Positions 28,980 to 37,552 of a DNA stretch of 64,000 bases are shown in pieces; the first letter of the stretch is position 1, and the number at the start of each line of letters is the position of its first letter. The notes under the pieces are model-generated. The model saw nothing but the letters and a program-made list of their open reading frames with translations. It had not been told where the DNA came from and did not search any database. Made by a program: the position numbers and the translations under genes. The DNA lies in the NCBI RefSeq assembly GCF_039544105.1, contig NZ_BAABLA010000118.1; one strand, written 5' to 3'. This stretch comes from Haloechinothrix_A salitolerans. Lineage in GTDB: Bacteria; Actinomycetota; Actinomycetes; Mycobacteriales; Pseudonocardiaceae.

Positions 28980-29135
28980 AATCCAACTCCTTATCGCTGG
29001 CAGGCATCGGGGAAATCGCTCTGTGCTACCCACGATGCTTGGTGAATGACAAGGGTGTCTATGGATTGTTTCCTCGTGACCGTCCAGTGTTTTCCGAGGA
29101 ATTAAACCGTTCTATTCGGGATGATGAGATTTCGT

Positions 29136-29549
29136 TTATGAGACGGAAGCCTCGCCGGGCGGTGCGCTGTACGGGTGGTGCGGTAGCCCGTCGTCGGGGA
29201 GCGTCGTCTCGTAGTCCTGGCGGTGCGACGTGAAGATGTGGGCCTTGACCGTGGTCCCGGTCGGATCGTCCAGGGTGCCCGCGGCGATGGTCAGGCTCGG
29301 TCGTTCCGTCGCGTCCCAGAAGAGGCTCGCGCCGCAGCGCCGACAGAATCCGCGTCGGGGCTTGTCCTCGGTCTCGTACCAGGTGAGCTCATCGCCCGTG
29401 ATCTCGACGGCGGCCCTGTCGGCGGCGACCATGGCTGGGCTTGTCCCATGCCAGCGCCTGCAGTCGCGGCAGTGGCAAATGATCGCGTCGCGCAGTTGTC
29501 CCCGGACGACGTAACGAACGGAGCCGCACAGACATTGTCCACGTGCCAC
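29136..29549 (-). CDS. GFA-family (formaldehyde-activating-like, CENP-V fold) protein
   Basis: 137 residues with the zinc cysteines of the GFA family: GQCLCGSVRY, then ICHCRDCRRWHGTSPA, then GFCRRCGASLFWD. The family is named for glutathione-dependent formaldehyde-activating enzyme, but most members have no proven activity. GTG 29549 is chosen because GAGAGGTGG lies just upstream; ATG 29576 has no site. It follows the glyA-ppc pair on the minus strand side, about 155 nt from glyA, with its own start. A role in formaldehyde or thiol chemistry fits the island but is inference. Confidence 0.85.
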   Translation of the reverse strand: MARGQCLCGSVRYVVRGQLRDAIICHCRDCRRWHGTSPAMVAADRAAVEITGDELTWYETEDKPRRGFCRRCGASLFWDATERPSLTIAAGTLDDPTGTTVKAHIFTSHRQDYETTLPDDGLPHHPYSAPPGEASVS

Positions 29550-29660
29550 GGTTACCACCTCTCGCCAAGGCGGCATGGTGACAGATCGATTCGAGGACGT
29601 CGAGAGTGGCGAGTCACGGAGCGTCGCCGGTCGCGGCGCTGATGCGATGGGTGTTGCGAG

Positions 29661-30812
29661 TCAGCGGATGCCGCGTTCCGGGTACGGGCGGTCGTCGACG
29701 ACCCGCTGATAGTTCATGCGGTGCAGGTCCACGGTGATGTAATCGCCGTGGAGGATCAGCTCGGCCAGGCCGCGGCCGACGCCGAGAGCATGCATGAACC
29801 CATGGCCGGAGAAGCCAGTAGCGACGTAGAAGTTGTCAAGGTGTCCCGGCCAGTTGCCGAGGATCATGTTGCCGTCGAAGCGGTTCTGGTCGTACAGGCC
29901 GGTCCAGGTGCGTCGCAAGACGAACTCGCCGCGGTGTATCCGGCCAGCCAAGGCGGGTGCCACGGTGCGCGCGTAGTGGGTCTCGTCGATGGTGAAGTCC
30001 TCACCGCCAGGATGGTTGAAGTCGACCAGGCCCACCGACAGGCCGTGGAGGTGAGGGTGGATGGCCAGCCCTTCGACGTCCTTGATGAAGGGTAGAGAGC
30101 CGAGGTCGTCGGTGGTTTCGACGTAATGCTCGTGACGGCGCATGGGTTCAACGGGCAGCGTCATCCCGGCCTTGGACGCGAGCTCGGGTGCCCAGGTGCC
30201 GGCAGCGTTCACCACGACGTCCGTGTCGAGTGCGCGACCGGATTCCAAGAGCGTCGAACGCACCGTCGTCCCGATCGTCTGGACGTCGACCACCCTGTCG
30301 GTGACGAATACCGCGCCCAATCGCCTGGCTTTCGTGCGGACACCAGTGAAGAACGCCGTGGGGTCGAGCCATCCGTCCCGTATGGACAGCACCGCCCCGG
30401 CCAGGTCGTCCGTTCTCATCGCGGGATACCGATCGGCGAGTTCGGCCGGTTCCAGCCACCGCGCGTCGACCCCGTGGCGTCGCTGGATCATCGCGTTGGC
30501 GGCGAGCGCCTCGACGTCGCGTGGTCCGGCGACGAACAGGTAGCCGTTGGGGCGCCAGTGCAACTCCGGGGCGTCCTCGCCTGCCCAGTCGTCCCAGTTC
30601 TCGATCACGTCGAGTGTGTACTGAGACAACGCGATGTTCTCCGGACGGGTGAACAGCTGGCGCACCCCGCCGGTGCCGCGCCCTGTCGCCGCCCGCGCGT
30701 AGGTGGGATCGGGCTCGACCAGCACGACGTCCAGCGCGGGATCCGCGGTCAGCAGCTCGACGGCGGTGGCGCATCCGACGATCCCCGCGCCGGCGATCAC
30801 CACGTCAGTCAC
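29661..30812 (-). CDS. DAO-family FAD-dependent oxidoreductase
   Basis: About 383 residues. FAD motif DVVIAGAGIVGCATAVELL at the N-terminus, ATGRGTGGVRQLFTRPEN (the flavin-region signature of sarcosine/dimethylglycine oxidase-like proteins), ADRYPAMRTDDLAGAVLSIRDGW, VVNAAGTWAPELASKAG, and a C-terminal NFYVATGFSGHGFMHALGVG. It likely oxidises an N-methyl or secondary amino acid. GTG 30812 has GGAAGTGG upstream; ATG 30842 would add 10 residues. It is a single-chain enzyme, unlike SoxBDAG, and may handle dimethylglycine, sarcosine or a related amine feeding the same C1 pool. Confidence 0.88.
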   Translation of the reverse strand: MTDVVIAGAGIVGCATAVELLTADPALDVVLVEPDPTYARAATGRGTGGVRQLFTRPENIALSQYTLDVIENWDDWAGEDAPELHWRPNGYLFVAGPRDVEALAANAMIQRRHGVDARWLEPAELADRYPAMRTDDLAGAVLSIRDGWLDPTAFFTGVRTKARRLGAVFVTDRVVDVQTIGTTVRSTLLESGRALDTDVVVNAAGTWAPELASKAGMTLPVEPMRRHEHYVETTDDLGSLPFIKDVEGLAIHPHLHGLSVGLVDFNHPGGEDFTIDETHYARTVAPALAGRIHRGEFVLRRTWTGLYDQNRFDGNMILGNWPGHLDNFYVATGFSGHGFMHALGVGRGLAELILHGDYITVDLHRMNYQRVVDDRPYPERGIR

Positions 30813-30873
30813 GCCTGACCACTTCCGGCGTGCCCAGGACATGCTCTACCCGCCAGCCAGGTGGTGGCGACCT

Positions 30874-31734
30874 TCAGCCGGGAACGGAAACCCGCACTGC
30901 CTCGAGACGCGAGGTTCCTTCGAAATTGTTGGCCATACGTTCCAGGTCGGTCTCGGCCGTGCACAGGTACAGGGTACGCAGGTCGCCACCGCCAAGCGCG
31001 CACGAAACCACGAAGTGGCCCGTGGTGGCGGTACGAACCGTATCGGTGATCGTGCCGTCCGGCAGCATGCGTCGCACTTGGCTGCTGAACGGGCTGGTCA
31101 CCCAGATCCCGCCCGCCGAATCGACGCACAGCCCGTCGGGTGCGTCCGTTTCGAGGCTGTCGAACTGCTTGAGCACCCGCTGGTTGGACAGTTGGCCATG
31201 CTGGTCAACGTCGAACGCGGTCAACCGGTAGGTGAACGTCTCGGCGACGTACAGTGTCTTGCCGTCCGGGCTCAGCCCCACGCCGTTCGGGCACACCAGG
31301 CCCTCGCCGGCTGTCGTGACCTCTCCCGAGGGGCTCACGATGATCATGGGGCGGCCCTCCGGTTCGGCGCCGGCGAACAGGTCGTAGCCGATTTGTGTGA
31401 TGTAGGCGCGGCCGTGTTTGTCCACCCACATGTCGTTGGCGGCGACGGCGACGTGCTCCAACGGAGCGACGATCTCGGTGCCCCCGTCCGGGGTGATCCG
31501 CCGCAACGACGAGTCCGCCTGGGTCACGACCAGGGGTGTGCCGTCGGGTCGGAAGCCGAGGCCGGACGGCTTGGCGTCCACGGTGGCGGCCACGGAGACC
31601 TCCCCTGAGTCGGGGCGGATCCGATACACCTTTCCTTGCGGGATATCCGAACACCACAGCTCATTCCCGTACCAGCGGGCTCCTTCGAGGTACTGGAAGC
31701 CTTCGCGGATCACGGTCGCGGTCTGCACAGTCAT
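30874..31734 (-). CDS. SMP-30/gluconolactonase-like protein
   Basis: 286 residues of the six-bladed beta-propeller SMP-30/LRE family: YLEGARWYGNELWCSDIPQGKVYRI at the N-terminus (metal-binding Glu), ANDMWVDKHGRAYIT, VCPNGVGLSPDGKTLYVAET (Asn metal ligand) and DAPDGLCVDSAGGIWV. It hydrolyses lactones or similar esters. AGAAGGAC precedes ATG 31734; an upstream start at 31899 would overlap the divergent promoter. It is 61 nt before the DAO oxidoreductase on the same strand, so the two may be co-transcribed. It diverges from the thiolase operon. Confidence 0.88.
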   Translation of the reverse strand: MTVQTATVIREGFQYLEGARWYGNELWCSDIPQGKVYRIRPDSGEVSVAATVDAKPSGLGFRPDGTPLVVTQADSSLRRITPDGGTEIVAPLEHVAVAANDMWVDKHGRAYITQIGYDLFAGAEPEGRPMIIVSPSGEVTTAGEGLVCPNGVGLSPDGKTLYVAETFTYRLTAFDVDQHGQLSNQRVLKQFDSLETDAPDGLCVDSAGGIWVTSPFSSQVRRMLPDGTITDTVRTATTGHFVVSCALGGGDLRTLYLCTAETDLERMANNFEGTSRLEAVRVSVPG

Positions 31735-31817
31735 GGGTCCGTCCTTCTCATCAAAGCCTCTTGGCAACGAGTGCTGCCGACTGGTATCAATAAGTGAATC
31801 AATAATCGGTAGATGAC

Positions 31818-31836
31818 GCAAGTCACTAACACTTGC
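31818..31836. promoter_or_regulatory. GCAAGT-N7-ACTTGC inverted repeat
   Basis: Six-base perfect arms in the divergent, AT-richer gap between the SMP-30 gene and the thiolase, ending 16 nt before the thiolase start. Candidate operator for the TetR-type regulator at the end of the thiolase operon. Confidence 0.4.
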
Positions 31837-31852
31837 TGCGAGGAGCGGTGGT

Positions 31853-33040
31853 ATGGCGACGCGGGCGCGGATCGCGGGCGTGGGGCTCGGTGAGTTCAAT
31901 ACTCCGAGAAAAAGCCGATCTTATGACGTTATAGCGGAGGAGGCGATCCGTGAGGCGCTGGCCGATGCCAGGGTCGACCTGTCCGCGATTGACCAGGTAT
32001 ACGCGGGCTATGTGTATGGTGATTCGACATCTGGACAGAACGCGTTGTACCGCGTCGGGATGCCGGGTGTGCCGGTGGTCAACGTGAACAACAACTGCGC
32101 GACCGGTTCCTCAGCCCTGTGGCTCGCCCGGCAGGCGGTCGAGAGCGGAGCCAGTGAGTGCGTCCTGGCGGTCGGGTTCGAGCAGATGCGTCGCGGGGCG
32201 CTGGACGCCCAGTGGGCTGACCGGCCGACGCCCTTCGACCGGTTCGACCGACTCGCCGAGGAACTGCACGGACCCGCACCTGGCGTGCCGATGGCCGCTC
32301 GCTACTTCGGCGGCGCTGGTCAGGAGTACGCGCAGCGGTACGGGACCGAGCCGGAGACCTTCGCGCGAATCGCTGTGAAGGCGCGACGTCATGCCGCGCG
32401 GAACCGGCACGCCGTGTTCCGCGATCCGGTCACCGTCGACGACGTGCTCGCGTCCCCGCGCATGTTCGGCATGCTCACGCGCTTACAGTGCTGCCCGCCG
32501 ACCTGTGGTGCCGCCGCGGCCGTGGTGTGCACCTCGGATTTCGCCGCACGGCACGGTTTGGACGCCCCGGTCGAGATCGCCGCACAGGCGATGACTACGG
32601 ACCAGCCGAGCAGTTTCGATCCCCCTGATTTCATTCGCCTTGTCGGCTACGACATGAGCGTTCGTGCCGCGCGGCTGGTCTACGAGGCGGCCGGGGTATC
32701 GCCGGAGGAAATCCCGGTCGTCGAGCTGCACGACTGCTTCACATCGAACGAGATTCTCAGCTACGAGGCCCTTTCCCTGACACCGGAAGGCACGGCTGAG
32801 AAGTTCGTTCGGGATGGCGACAACACGTATGGCGGGCGCGTCGTCGTCAACCCCTCGGGTGGGCTGCTGTCGAAGGGCCACCCGCTTGGCGCTACCGGCC
32901 TCGCGCAGTGCGCCGAGCTGGTCTGGCAGTTGCGCGGGCAGGCCGGTGCGCGTCAGGTCGACGGCGCCACGCTGGCACTGCAACACAATCTGGGCCTCGG
33001 CGGCGCGTGCGTGGTGTCCCTGTATCGGAGGGTCGGCTAG
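31853..33040 (+). CDS. Thiolase-fold protein (SCP-x type)
   Basis: 395 residues of the thiolase superfamily, lipid-transfer/SCP-x branch. Nucleophile Cys in VVNVNNNCATGSSALWLARQ near residue 82, HDCFTSNEILSYEAL, and NPSGGLLSKGHPLGATGLAQ near the C-terminus with the catalytic His. It would cleave a 3-ketoacyl-CoA, often with a branched or cyclic side chain. CGAGGAG precedes the ATG. It is the first gene of a compact operon and ends exactly next to the following ATG. The substrate is unknown. Confidence 0.9.
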   Translation: MATRARIAGVGLGEFNTPRKSRSYDVIAEEAIREALADARVDLSAIDQVYAGYVYGDSTSGQNALYRVGMPGVPVVNVNNNCATGSSALWLARQAVESGASECVLAVGFEQMRRGALDAQWADRPTPFDRFDRLAEELHGPAPGVPMAARYFGGAGQEYAQRYGTEPETFARIAVKARRHAARNRHAVFRDPVTVDDVLASPRMFGMLTRLQCCPPTCGAAAAVVCTSDFAARHGLDAPVEIAAQAMTTDQPSSFDPPDFIRLVGYDMSVRAARLVYEAAGVSPEEIPVVELHDCFTSNEILSYEALSLTPEGTAEKFVRDGDNTYGGRVVVNPSGGLLSKGHPLGATGLAQCAELVWQLRGQAGARQVDGATLALQHNLGLGGACVVSLYRRVG

Positions 33041-33490
33041 ATGACCATCGACACCACCGCGGTCGGGACTACCCTGCGGCCGGTCGACATGCTCGTGGAA
33101 CGCGGCCGGCTGCGGCTGTTCTGCACGGCGATCGGCGAGACGGATCCGGTCTACACGGACGTTTCCGCGGCCCGAGCCGCCGGGCACCGCGACCTTCCCG
33201 TGCCGCCAACCTTTCTATGCGCCGTCCAGCACGAGCGCGATGACCCGTTCGACTGGCTCCGCGCCATCGGCGGCGACCTGGAACGCGTGCTGCACGGTGA
33301 ACAGAGCTTTACCTACCACGCGATGGCCTACGCCGGCGACCACCTCACGATGTCCAGCACGATCACGGACATCTACCAGCGCAAGGGCGGGGCGCTGACG
33401 TTCATCGTGCGCGACGCGGCGATCCGCCGAGGCGCCGAGGCGGTCGCCGACCTACGCGACGTCGTCATCGTGCGCGGTGATGCGGCATGA
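33041..33490 (+). CDS. MaoC-like N-terminal (hot-dog) dehydratase subunit
   Basis: 149 residues with the FAS1-like/MaoC N-terminal pattern: RLRLFCTAIGETDPVYTDVSAARAAGHRDLPVPPTFL, then LHGEQSFTYHAMAYAGDHLTMSSTI. Such proteins pair with a catalytic MaoC partner to hydrate enoyl-CoAs, as in HadAB or steroid hydratases. It begins immediately after the thiolase stop and its stop overlaps the next gene (ATGA), supporting a heteromer with that product. Confidence 0.87.
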   Translation: MTIDTTAVGTTLRPVDMLVERGRLRLFCTAIGETDPVYTDVSAARAAGHRDLPVPPTFLCAVQHERDDPFDWLRAIGGDLERVLHGEQSFTYHAMAYAGDHLTMSSTITDIYQRKGGALTFIVRDAAIRRGAEAVADLRDVVIVRGDAA

Positions 33491-33897
33491 GGCGGGCAGA
33501 GCTGACCGTCGGCGCGGTGTTGCCGGAGTTGCGTGTCGCACCGGTCTCGCGTACCACGCTCGCGCTGTTCGCCGGTGGCTCAGGAGATCACAACACGGTA
33601 CACATCGACATCGACGCCGCCCGGAGGGTGGGCTACCACGACGTGTTCGCGCACGGCATGCTCAGCATGGCCTACCTGGGGCGGATGCTGACCAGCTGGA
33701 CGACGCAGGACAGGATCCGTTCGCTACGCGCCCGGTTCACCGCGGTCACCCCGGTCGGCGCGAGCCCGGTGTGCACCGGAATCGTCACCGCGATCAATGA
33801 GCACGGCGGCGAGACCACCGCGACGATCACACTCGAGATCACCCTTGCCGATGGCACGACAACCGTGACGGGCGAGGCCGTCGTCGCACTCAACTGA
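33487..33897 (+). CDS. MaoC-like enoyl-CoA hydratase
   Basis: 136-residue hot-dog protein with the hydratase-2 motif: FAGGSGDHNTVHIDIDAARRVGYHDVFAHGMLSMAYLGRML, where the Asp and His are the catalytic pair. It likely adds water to a trans-2-enoyl-CoA with R stereochemistry. The start overlaps the preceding gene (ATGA), so both subunits are coupled. The SDR that follows 15 nt later would oxidise the hydroxyacyl-CoA formed. Confidence 0.9.
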   Translation: MRRAELTVGAVLPELRVAPVSRTTLALFAGGSGDHNTVHIDIDAARRVGYHDVFAHGMLSMAYLGRMLTSWTTQDRIRSLRARFTAVTPVGASPVCTGIVTAINEHGGETTATITLEITLADGTTTVTGEAVVALN

Positions 33898-33912
33898 CTG
33901 GAGGACACCCGG

Positions 33913-34740
33913 ATGGGAACCTTGGAAGGAAAGACCGCACTGGTCACCGGCGCTGGCCGCGGCATCGGGCGCGCCATCGCGACGAAGCTCGCCGGCGAGG
34001 GAGCACGAGTGGTCGTCAACGACCTCGATCCTGGCCCGGCGAAGGAGACCGTCGGGGACATCGAGTCGAACGGCGGTCGTGCCACCGTGTGCGCTGGCAG
34101 CGTCACCGCGGACGACTTCCCGGAGCGGTTCGTGCGCACCGCGAAAGAGGCATACGGCGGTATTGACATCGTCATCAACAACGCCGGATACACCTGGGAC
34201 AGTGTCATCCAGAAGATGACCGATGAGCAGTGGGACAGCATCGTCGATCTGCATCTGAAGGCGCCGTTCCGCATCCTGCGCGCGGTGCAGCCGATCATCG
34301 CCGCCGCAGCGCGACGGGAACGCGAGGCCGGGACCGTCCGCTGTCGCAAGGTCGTGAACATCTCGTCGATCGCGGGCACCGGAGGCAATGCGGGACAGTC
34401 CAACTACGCGGCCGCCAAGGCTGGTGTCACGGGTCTGACGAAGACACTCGCCAAGGAATGGGGCCGCTACAACGTCACCGTGAACTCGGTCGCGTTCGGA
34501 CTGATCCGCACACGGCTGACGGAGGTCACCGCGGACGGCGACGCGACCATCGACATGGACGGCAAGGAGATCAAGGTCGGGATCAATCCCGATCTGCTTG
34601 CCACGATGGAGCGCTCCGTCCCGCTCGGCAGGGCCGGAACGGTCGAGGACGCAGCGGGCGCGGTCTATCTGTTGTGCATACCGGAATCGGACTACATCAG
34701 CGGCCAGACACTGGTCTGCGGCGGAGGGTTCATCGTATGA
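33913..34740 (+). CDS. Short-chain dehydrogenase/reductase
   Basis: 275 residues of the classical SDR family. Cofactor motif VTGAGRGIGRAIA near the start, IVINNAGYTWDSV, catalytic Ser in VVNISSIAGTGG and YxxxK in QSNYAAAKAGVTGLTK. It resembles FabG/HSD10-type 3-hydroxyacyl-CoA dehydrogenases, though a longer insert around residues 125-145 (AAARREREAGTVRCRK) is seen. GGAGGACACCCGG is the ribosome site. The stop overlaps the acyl-CoA dehydrogenase start (ATGA). In this operon it fits the third step of a beta-oxidation-like spiral. Confidence 0.92.
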   Translation: MGTLEGKTALVTGAGRGIGRAIATKLAGEGARVVVNDLDPGPAKETVGDIESNGGRATVCAGSVTADDFPERFVRTAKEAYGGIDIVINNAGYTWDSVIQKMTDEQWDSIVDLHLKAPFRILRAVQPIIAAAARREREAGTVRCRKVVNISSIAGTGGNAGQSNYAAAKAGVTGLTKTLAKEWGRYNVTVNSVAFGLIRTRLTEVTADGDATIDMDGKEIKVGINPDLLATMERSVPLGRAGTVEDAAGAVYLLCIPESDYISGQTLVCGGGFIV

Positions 34741-35936
34741 CGCTTCGCGAAACCGACCGGCCACAGTCATCTCCCAGCGGTGGCCGCGCCGCGCGACGTC
34801 GGTCGCCATGGATGACCGCGGATCTGGACGATCTACGGGAGCTGGCCCGCGCCTTCTGCGTCAACGAGCTGTTGCCTCACCAGCAGCGGTGGCGCGAGCA
34901 GCACCATGTCGATCGTGAGGTCTGGTACAAGGGTGGGTCGGCGGGCCTGCTGTGCATGTCCATACCGGAGGAGTACGGCGGGGGCGGCGGAACCTTCGCG
35001 CACGAAGCGGTGCTGCTAGAGGAGCAGGCTCGGGTCGGTGACAACGCGTGGGGGATCGGCGTGCATTGCGCCGTGGCCGCGCACTACATCCTCGCCTACG
35101 GAACCGAGGAGCAGAAAAGAACCTGGCTACCCAGGATGGCGTCAGGAGAGACCGTCGTCGCGATCGCGATGACCGAGCCCGGGGCCGGTTCTGACCTCCA
35201 GGGCATCACGACCCGAGCCGTCAAGGACGGCACCGATTACGTCATCAACGGCGCGAAGACATTTATCAGCAATACCTCGCAGGCGGGTCTGGTCATCGTG
35301 GTGGCGAAGACCGATCCGAACGCGGGGCACCGCGGGATATCGTTGCTGCTGGTCGAGACCAATCGGGACGGCGTCAAGCGCGGCAGAATACTGGACAAGA
35401 TCGGGCAGCGCGGCCAGGATGCGTCCGAGCTGTTCTTCGACGGCGTTCGCGTTCCCCGGACTAGCGTTCTCGGCGGGGTCGCGGGCCACGGCTTCGCGCA
35501 ACTGATGAGCCAGCTACCGCAGGAGCGGCTGACCATCTCGGTCATAGCGGCCGCGGCGATGGAGTCCGCGCTGGAGCAGACCATCGCCTACACCCGGACG
35601 CGCCGCGCGTTCGGCAAGGCACTGGCGGATTTCCAGCACACCAGATTCACCCTCGCCGAGGCCGCGACCGAGGCACGGGTGGTCAAGACGTTCGTGGACG
35701 ACTGCGTGATCAAGCATCTTGGCGGCGAACTCGACGGCGCCACCGCGGCGATGGCGAAGTGGTGGTCGACCGAGTGCGCCATGCGAGTGATCGACGACTG
35801 CCTGCAGCTCCACGGGGGCTACGGGTACATGTCCGAGTATCCCATCTCGCACCTGTGGGCCGATCATCGCGTGGCACGCATCTATGGCGGAACCACGGAA
35901 ATCATGAAGGAAATCGTCGCGCGATCGCTGTTATGA
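34737..35936 (+). CDS. Acyl-CoA dehydrogenase
   Basis: 399-residue flavoprotein. Family motifs: IPEEYGGGGGTFAHEAVLLEE, VAIAMTEPGAGSDLQGITTRAVKDG (FAD-binding signature), YVINGAKTFISN, RRAFGKALADFQHTRFTLAEAATEA, and QLHGGYGYMSEYPISHLWADHRVARIYGGTTEIMKE split over the C-terminal domain. The true start is ATG 34737 at the ATGA overlap with the SDR gene; the longer frame upstream is an SDR shadow. The first 25 residues are basic and low in structure. It performs the first oxidation of an acyl-CoA. Confidence 0.94.
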   Translation: MTLRETDRPQSSPSGGRAARRRSPWMTADLDDLRELARAFCVNELLPHQQRWREQHHVDREVWYKGGSAGLLCMSIPEEYGGGGGTFAHEAVLLEEQARVGDNAWGIGVHCAVAAHYILAYGTEEQKRTWLPRMASGETVVAIAMTEPGAGSDLQGITTRAVKDGTDYVINGAKTFISNTSQAGLVIVVAKTDPNAGHRGISLLLVETNRDGVKRGRILDKIGQRGQDASELFFDGVRVPRTSVLGGVAGHGFAQLMSQLPQERLTISVIAAAAMESALEQTIAYTRTRRAFGKALADFQHTRFTLAEAATEARVVKTFVDDCVIKHLGGELDGATAAMAKWWSTECAMRVIDDCLQLHGGYGYMSEYPISHLWADHRVARIYGGTTEIMKEIVARSLL

Positions 35937-35970
35937 GAGTGCATCGGCGCATCCTGACAAGGAGGTCACC

Positions 35971-37533
35971 ATGGATCCGGCAACGCTGCTGCGGAAATCG
36001 GCCCGACTGTACCGGGACAACACCGCGTTCGTCTGCGAAGGTCGCAGACAGAGCTATGCCGAACTGCTCGACCGCTCGGCGCGGCTTGCCAACGCGCTCC
36101 GGGACCGCGGGATCAGGCAGGGAGACCGGGTCGCGTTGCTGAGCGCGAACGCGTTCGAGACGCTGGAACAGATCGGAGGGCTGGCGCTCGGCGGCTATGT
36201 CCGCTGCCCGCTCTACACCCACGACACACCGGATAAGCACCGGTACCTGCTCGAGCTCACCGGCGCCCGCGCGATCATCGTCCAGCAGGAGTACTACTCG
36301 GCGATCGAGGCGATGCTGCTGGAGCTCGACCAGCTCGATGTCGTGCTGATCCCCGGTGACACCGTTGATCAGTCCAGGAGCTACGAGGAGGCACTCGCCG
36401 CTGCCGATCCGCACCCGCCAACCGTCACGTTGTCCGATGACGATCCACACGTCATCCGGTTCTCCGCGGGGACCACGGGAATGCCCAAGGGAATTCTGCA
36501 CTCCGTCCGTGGCTGGATGGATATGGGCAACGAGATGGCGTTGGTGATCTCGCGGCTCGGGGAGCACGACAGGTACCTCGCGCCCGGCCCGCTGACGCAC
36601 GCGGCCGGCTTGTTCGCCTGGCCGCTGATCGCGGTGGGCGCGGCGACCGTTGTGATGCCGTCGTACGACACCGCGAGGTTCCTGGAACTCGTGGAACGCG
36701 AGCGCGCCTCGCTCACGCTGGTCGTGCCGACGATGATCCAGATGATCACCGAACATCCCGACGTGCGCACCCGCGATCTGTCCAGCCTGCACACCGTCAT
36801 CTACGGCACAGCCCCGATCTCGGCGGAGACGCTCACCGCGGCGATCGATCTTTGGGGCAGCATCATGTACAACATCTACGGCCAGAGCGAGGCATTACCG
36901 CTCACCATCCTGGCGCCGCAGCACCACCTGCCACAGGGCACCGAGCGCGAGCGGCAGTGGTTGCGCTCGGTCGGCCGACCCACACCGAACTCGGCGATCG
37001 CCATCCTCGACGATGACGGCAACGAGCTGCCACCGGGCGAGATCGGAGAGATCGTCGGGCACAGCCCCGGCCGAATGCGTGGACTATGGGCGAACCCGGA
37101 CGCGACCGCCGAGCGACTCACCGCCGAGGGCTGGATCCGCACGCGCGACATGGGGTGGATGTCCGAGGACGGCTTCGTCTATCTGACGGATCGCAAGGAA
37201 GACACCATCATCTCCGGCGGCTACAACATCTGGCCAAAGGAGCTCGAAGAGGCGCTCGTCGCCCATCCCGCCGTCGCCGAGGCCGCGGTCGTTGGCGTGC
37301 CACACCCGAAGTGGGGCGAGACGCCGTACGCCGAGGTCGCGCTTCGGGACGGCGAACATGTCACCGAGGACGAGTTGATCGCCTGGACGCGCGACCGAGT
37401 GGGCTCGGTCAAGAAAGTCACCGGCATCGCGTTCGTCGAGGCGGTACCGCGGACACCGATCGGCAAGCTCGCTCGGCGGATCGTGCGGGAACACTGGGCC
37501 GCACGGCAGGACGCCACGACGGCGCGAACCTGA
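35971..37533 (+). CDS. Acyl-CoA synthetase (AMP-forming)
   Basis: 520 residues of the ANL superfamily. ATP motif VIRFSAGTTGMPKGILHS near 155, MYNIYGQSEALPLTI, and the C-terminal hinge and lid TDRKEDTIISGGYNIWPKELEE with the catalytic lysine in RTPIGKLARRIV. It activates a carboxylic acid to its CoA thioester for this operon. AAGGAGGTCACC precedes the ATG. The chain length or ring type of the substrate is not evident. Confidence 0.92.
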   Translation: MDPATLLRKSARLYRDNTAFVCEGRRQSYAELLDRSARLANALRDRGIRQGDRVALLSANAFETLEQIGGLALGGYVRCPLYTHDTPDKHRYLLELTGARAIIVQQEYYSAIEAMLLELDQLDVVLIPGDTVDQSRSYEEALAAADPHPPTVTLSDDDPHVIRFSAGTTGMPKGILHSVRGWMDMGNEMALVISRLGEHDRYLAPGPLTHAAGLFAWPLIAVGAATVVMPSYDTARFLELVERERASLTLVVPTMIQMITEHPDVRTRDLSSLHTVIYGTAPISAETLTAAIDLWGSIMYNIYGQSEALPLTILAPQHHLPQGTERERQWLRSVGRPTPNSAIAILDDDGNELPPGEIGEIVGHSPGRMRGLWANPDATAERLTAEGWIRTRDMGWMSEDGFVYLTDRKEDTIISGGYNIWPKELEEALVAHPAVAEAAVVGVPHPKWGETPYAEVALRDGEHVTEDELIAWTRDRVGSVKKVTGIAFVEAVPRTPIGKLARRIVREHWAARQDATTART

Positions 37534-37552
37534 CGGTGGAAGGGTTGCCGTG

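Noticed and set aside
28980..29135. Glycine or THF riboswitch upstream of glyA
   Set aside because: I looked for the paired aptamer pattern and saw no convincing conserved core; a covariance search would be decisive.
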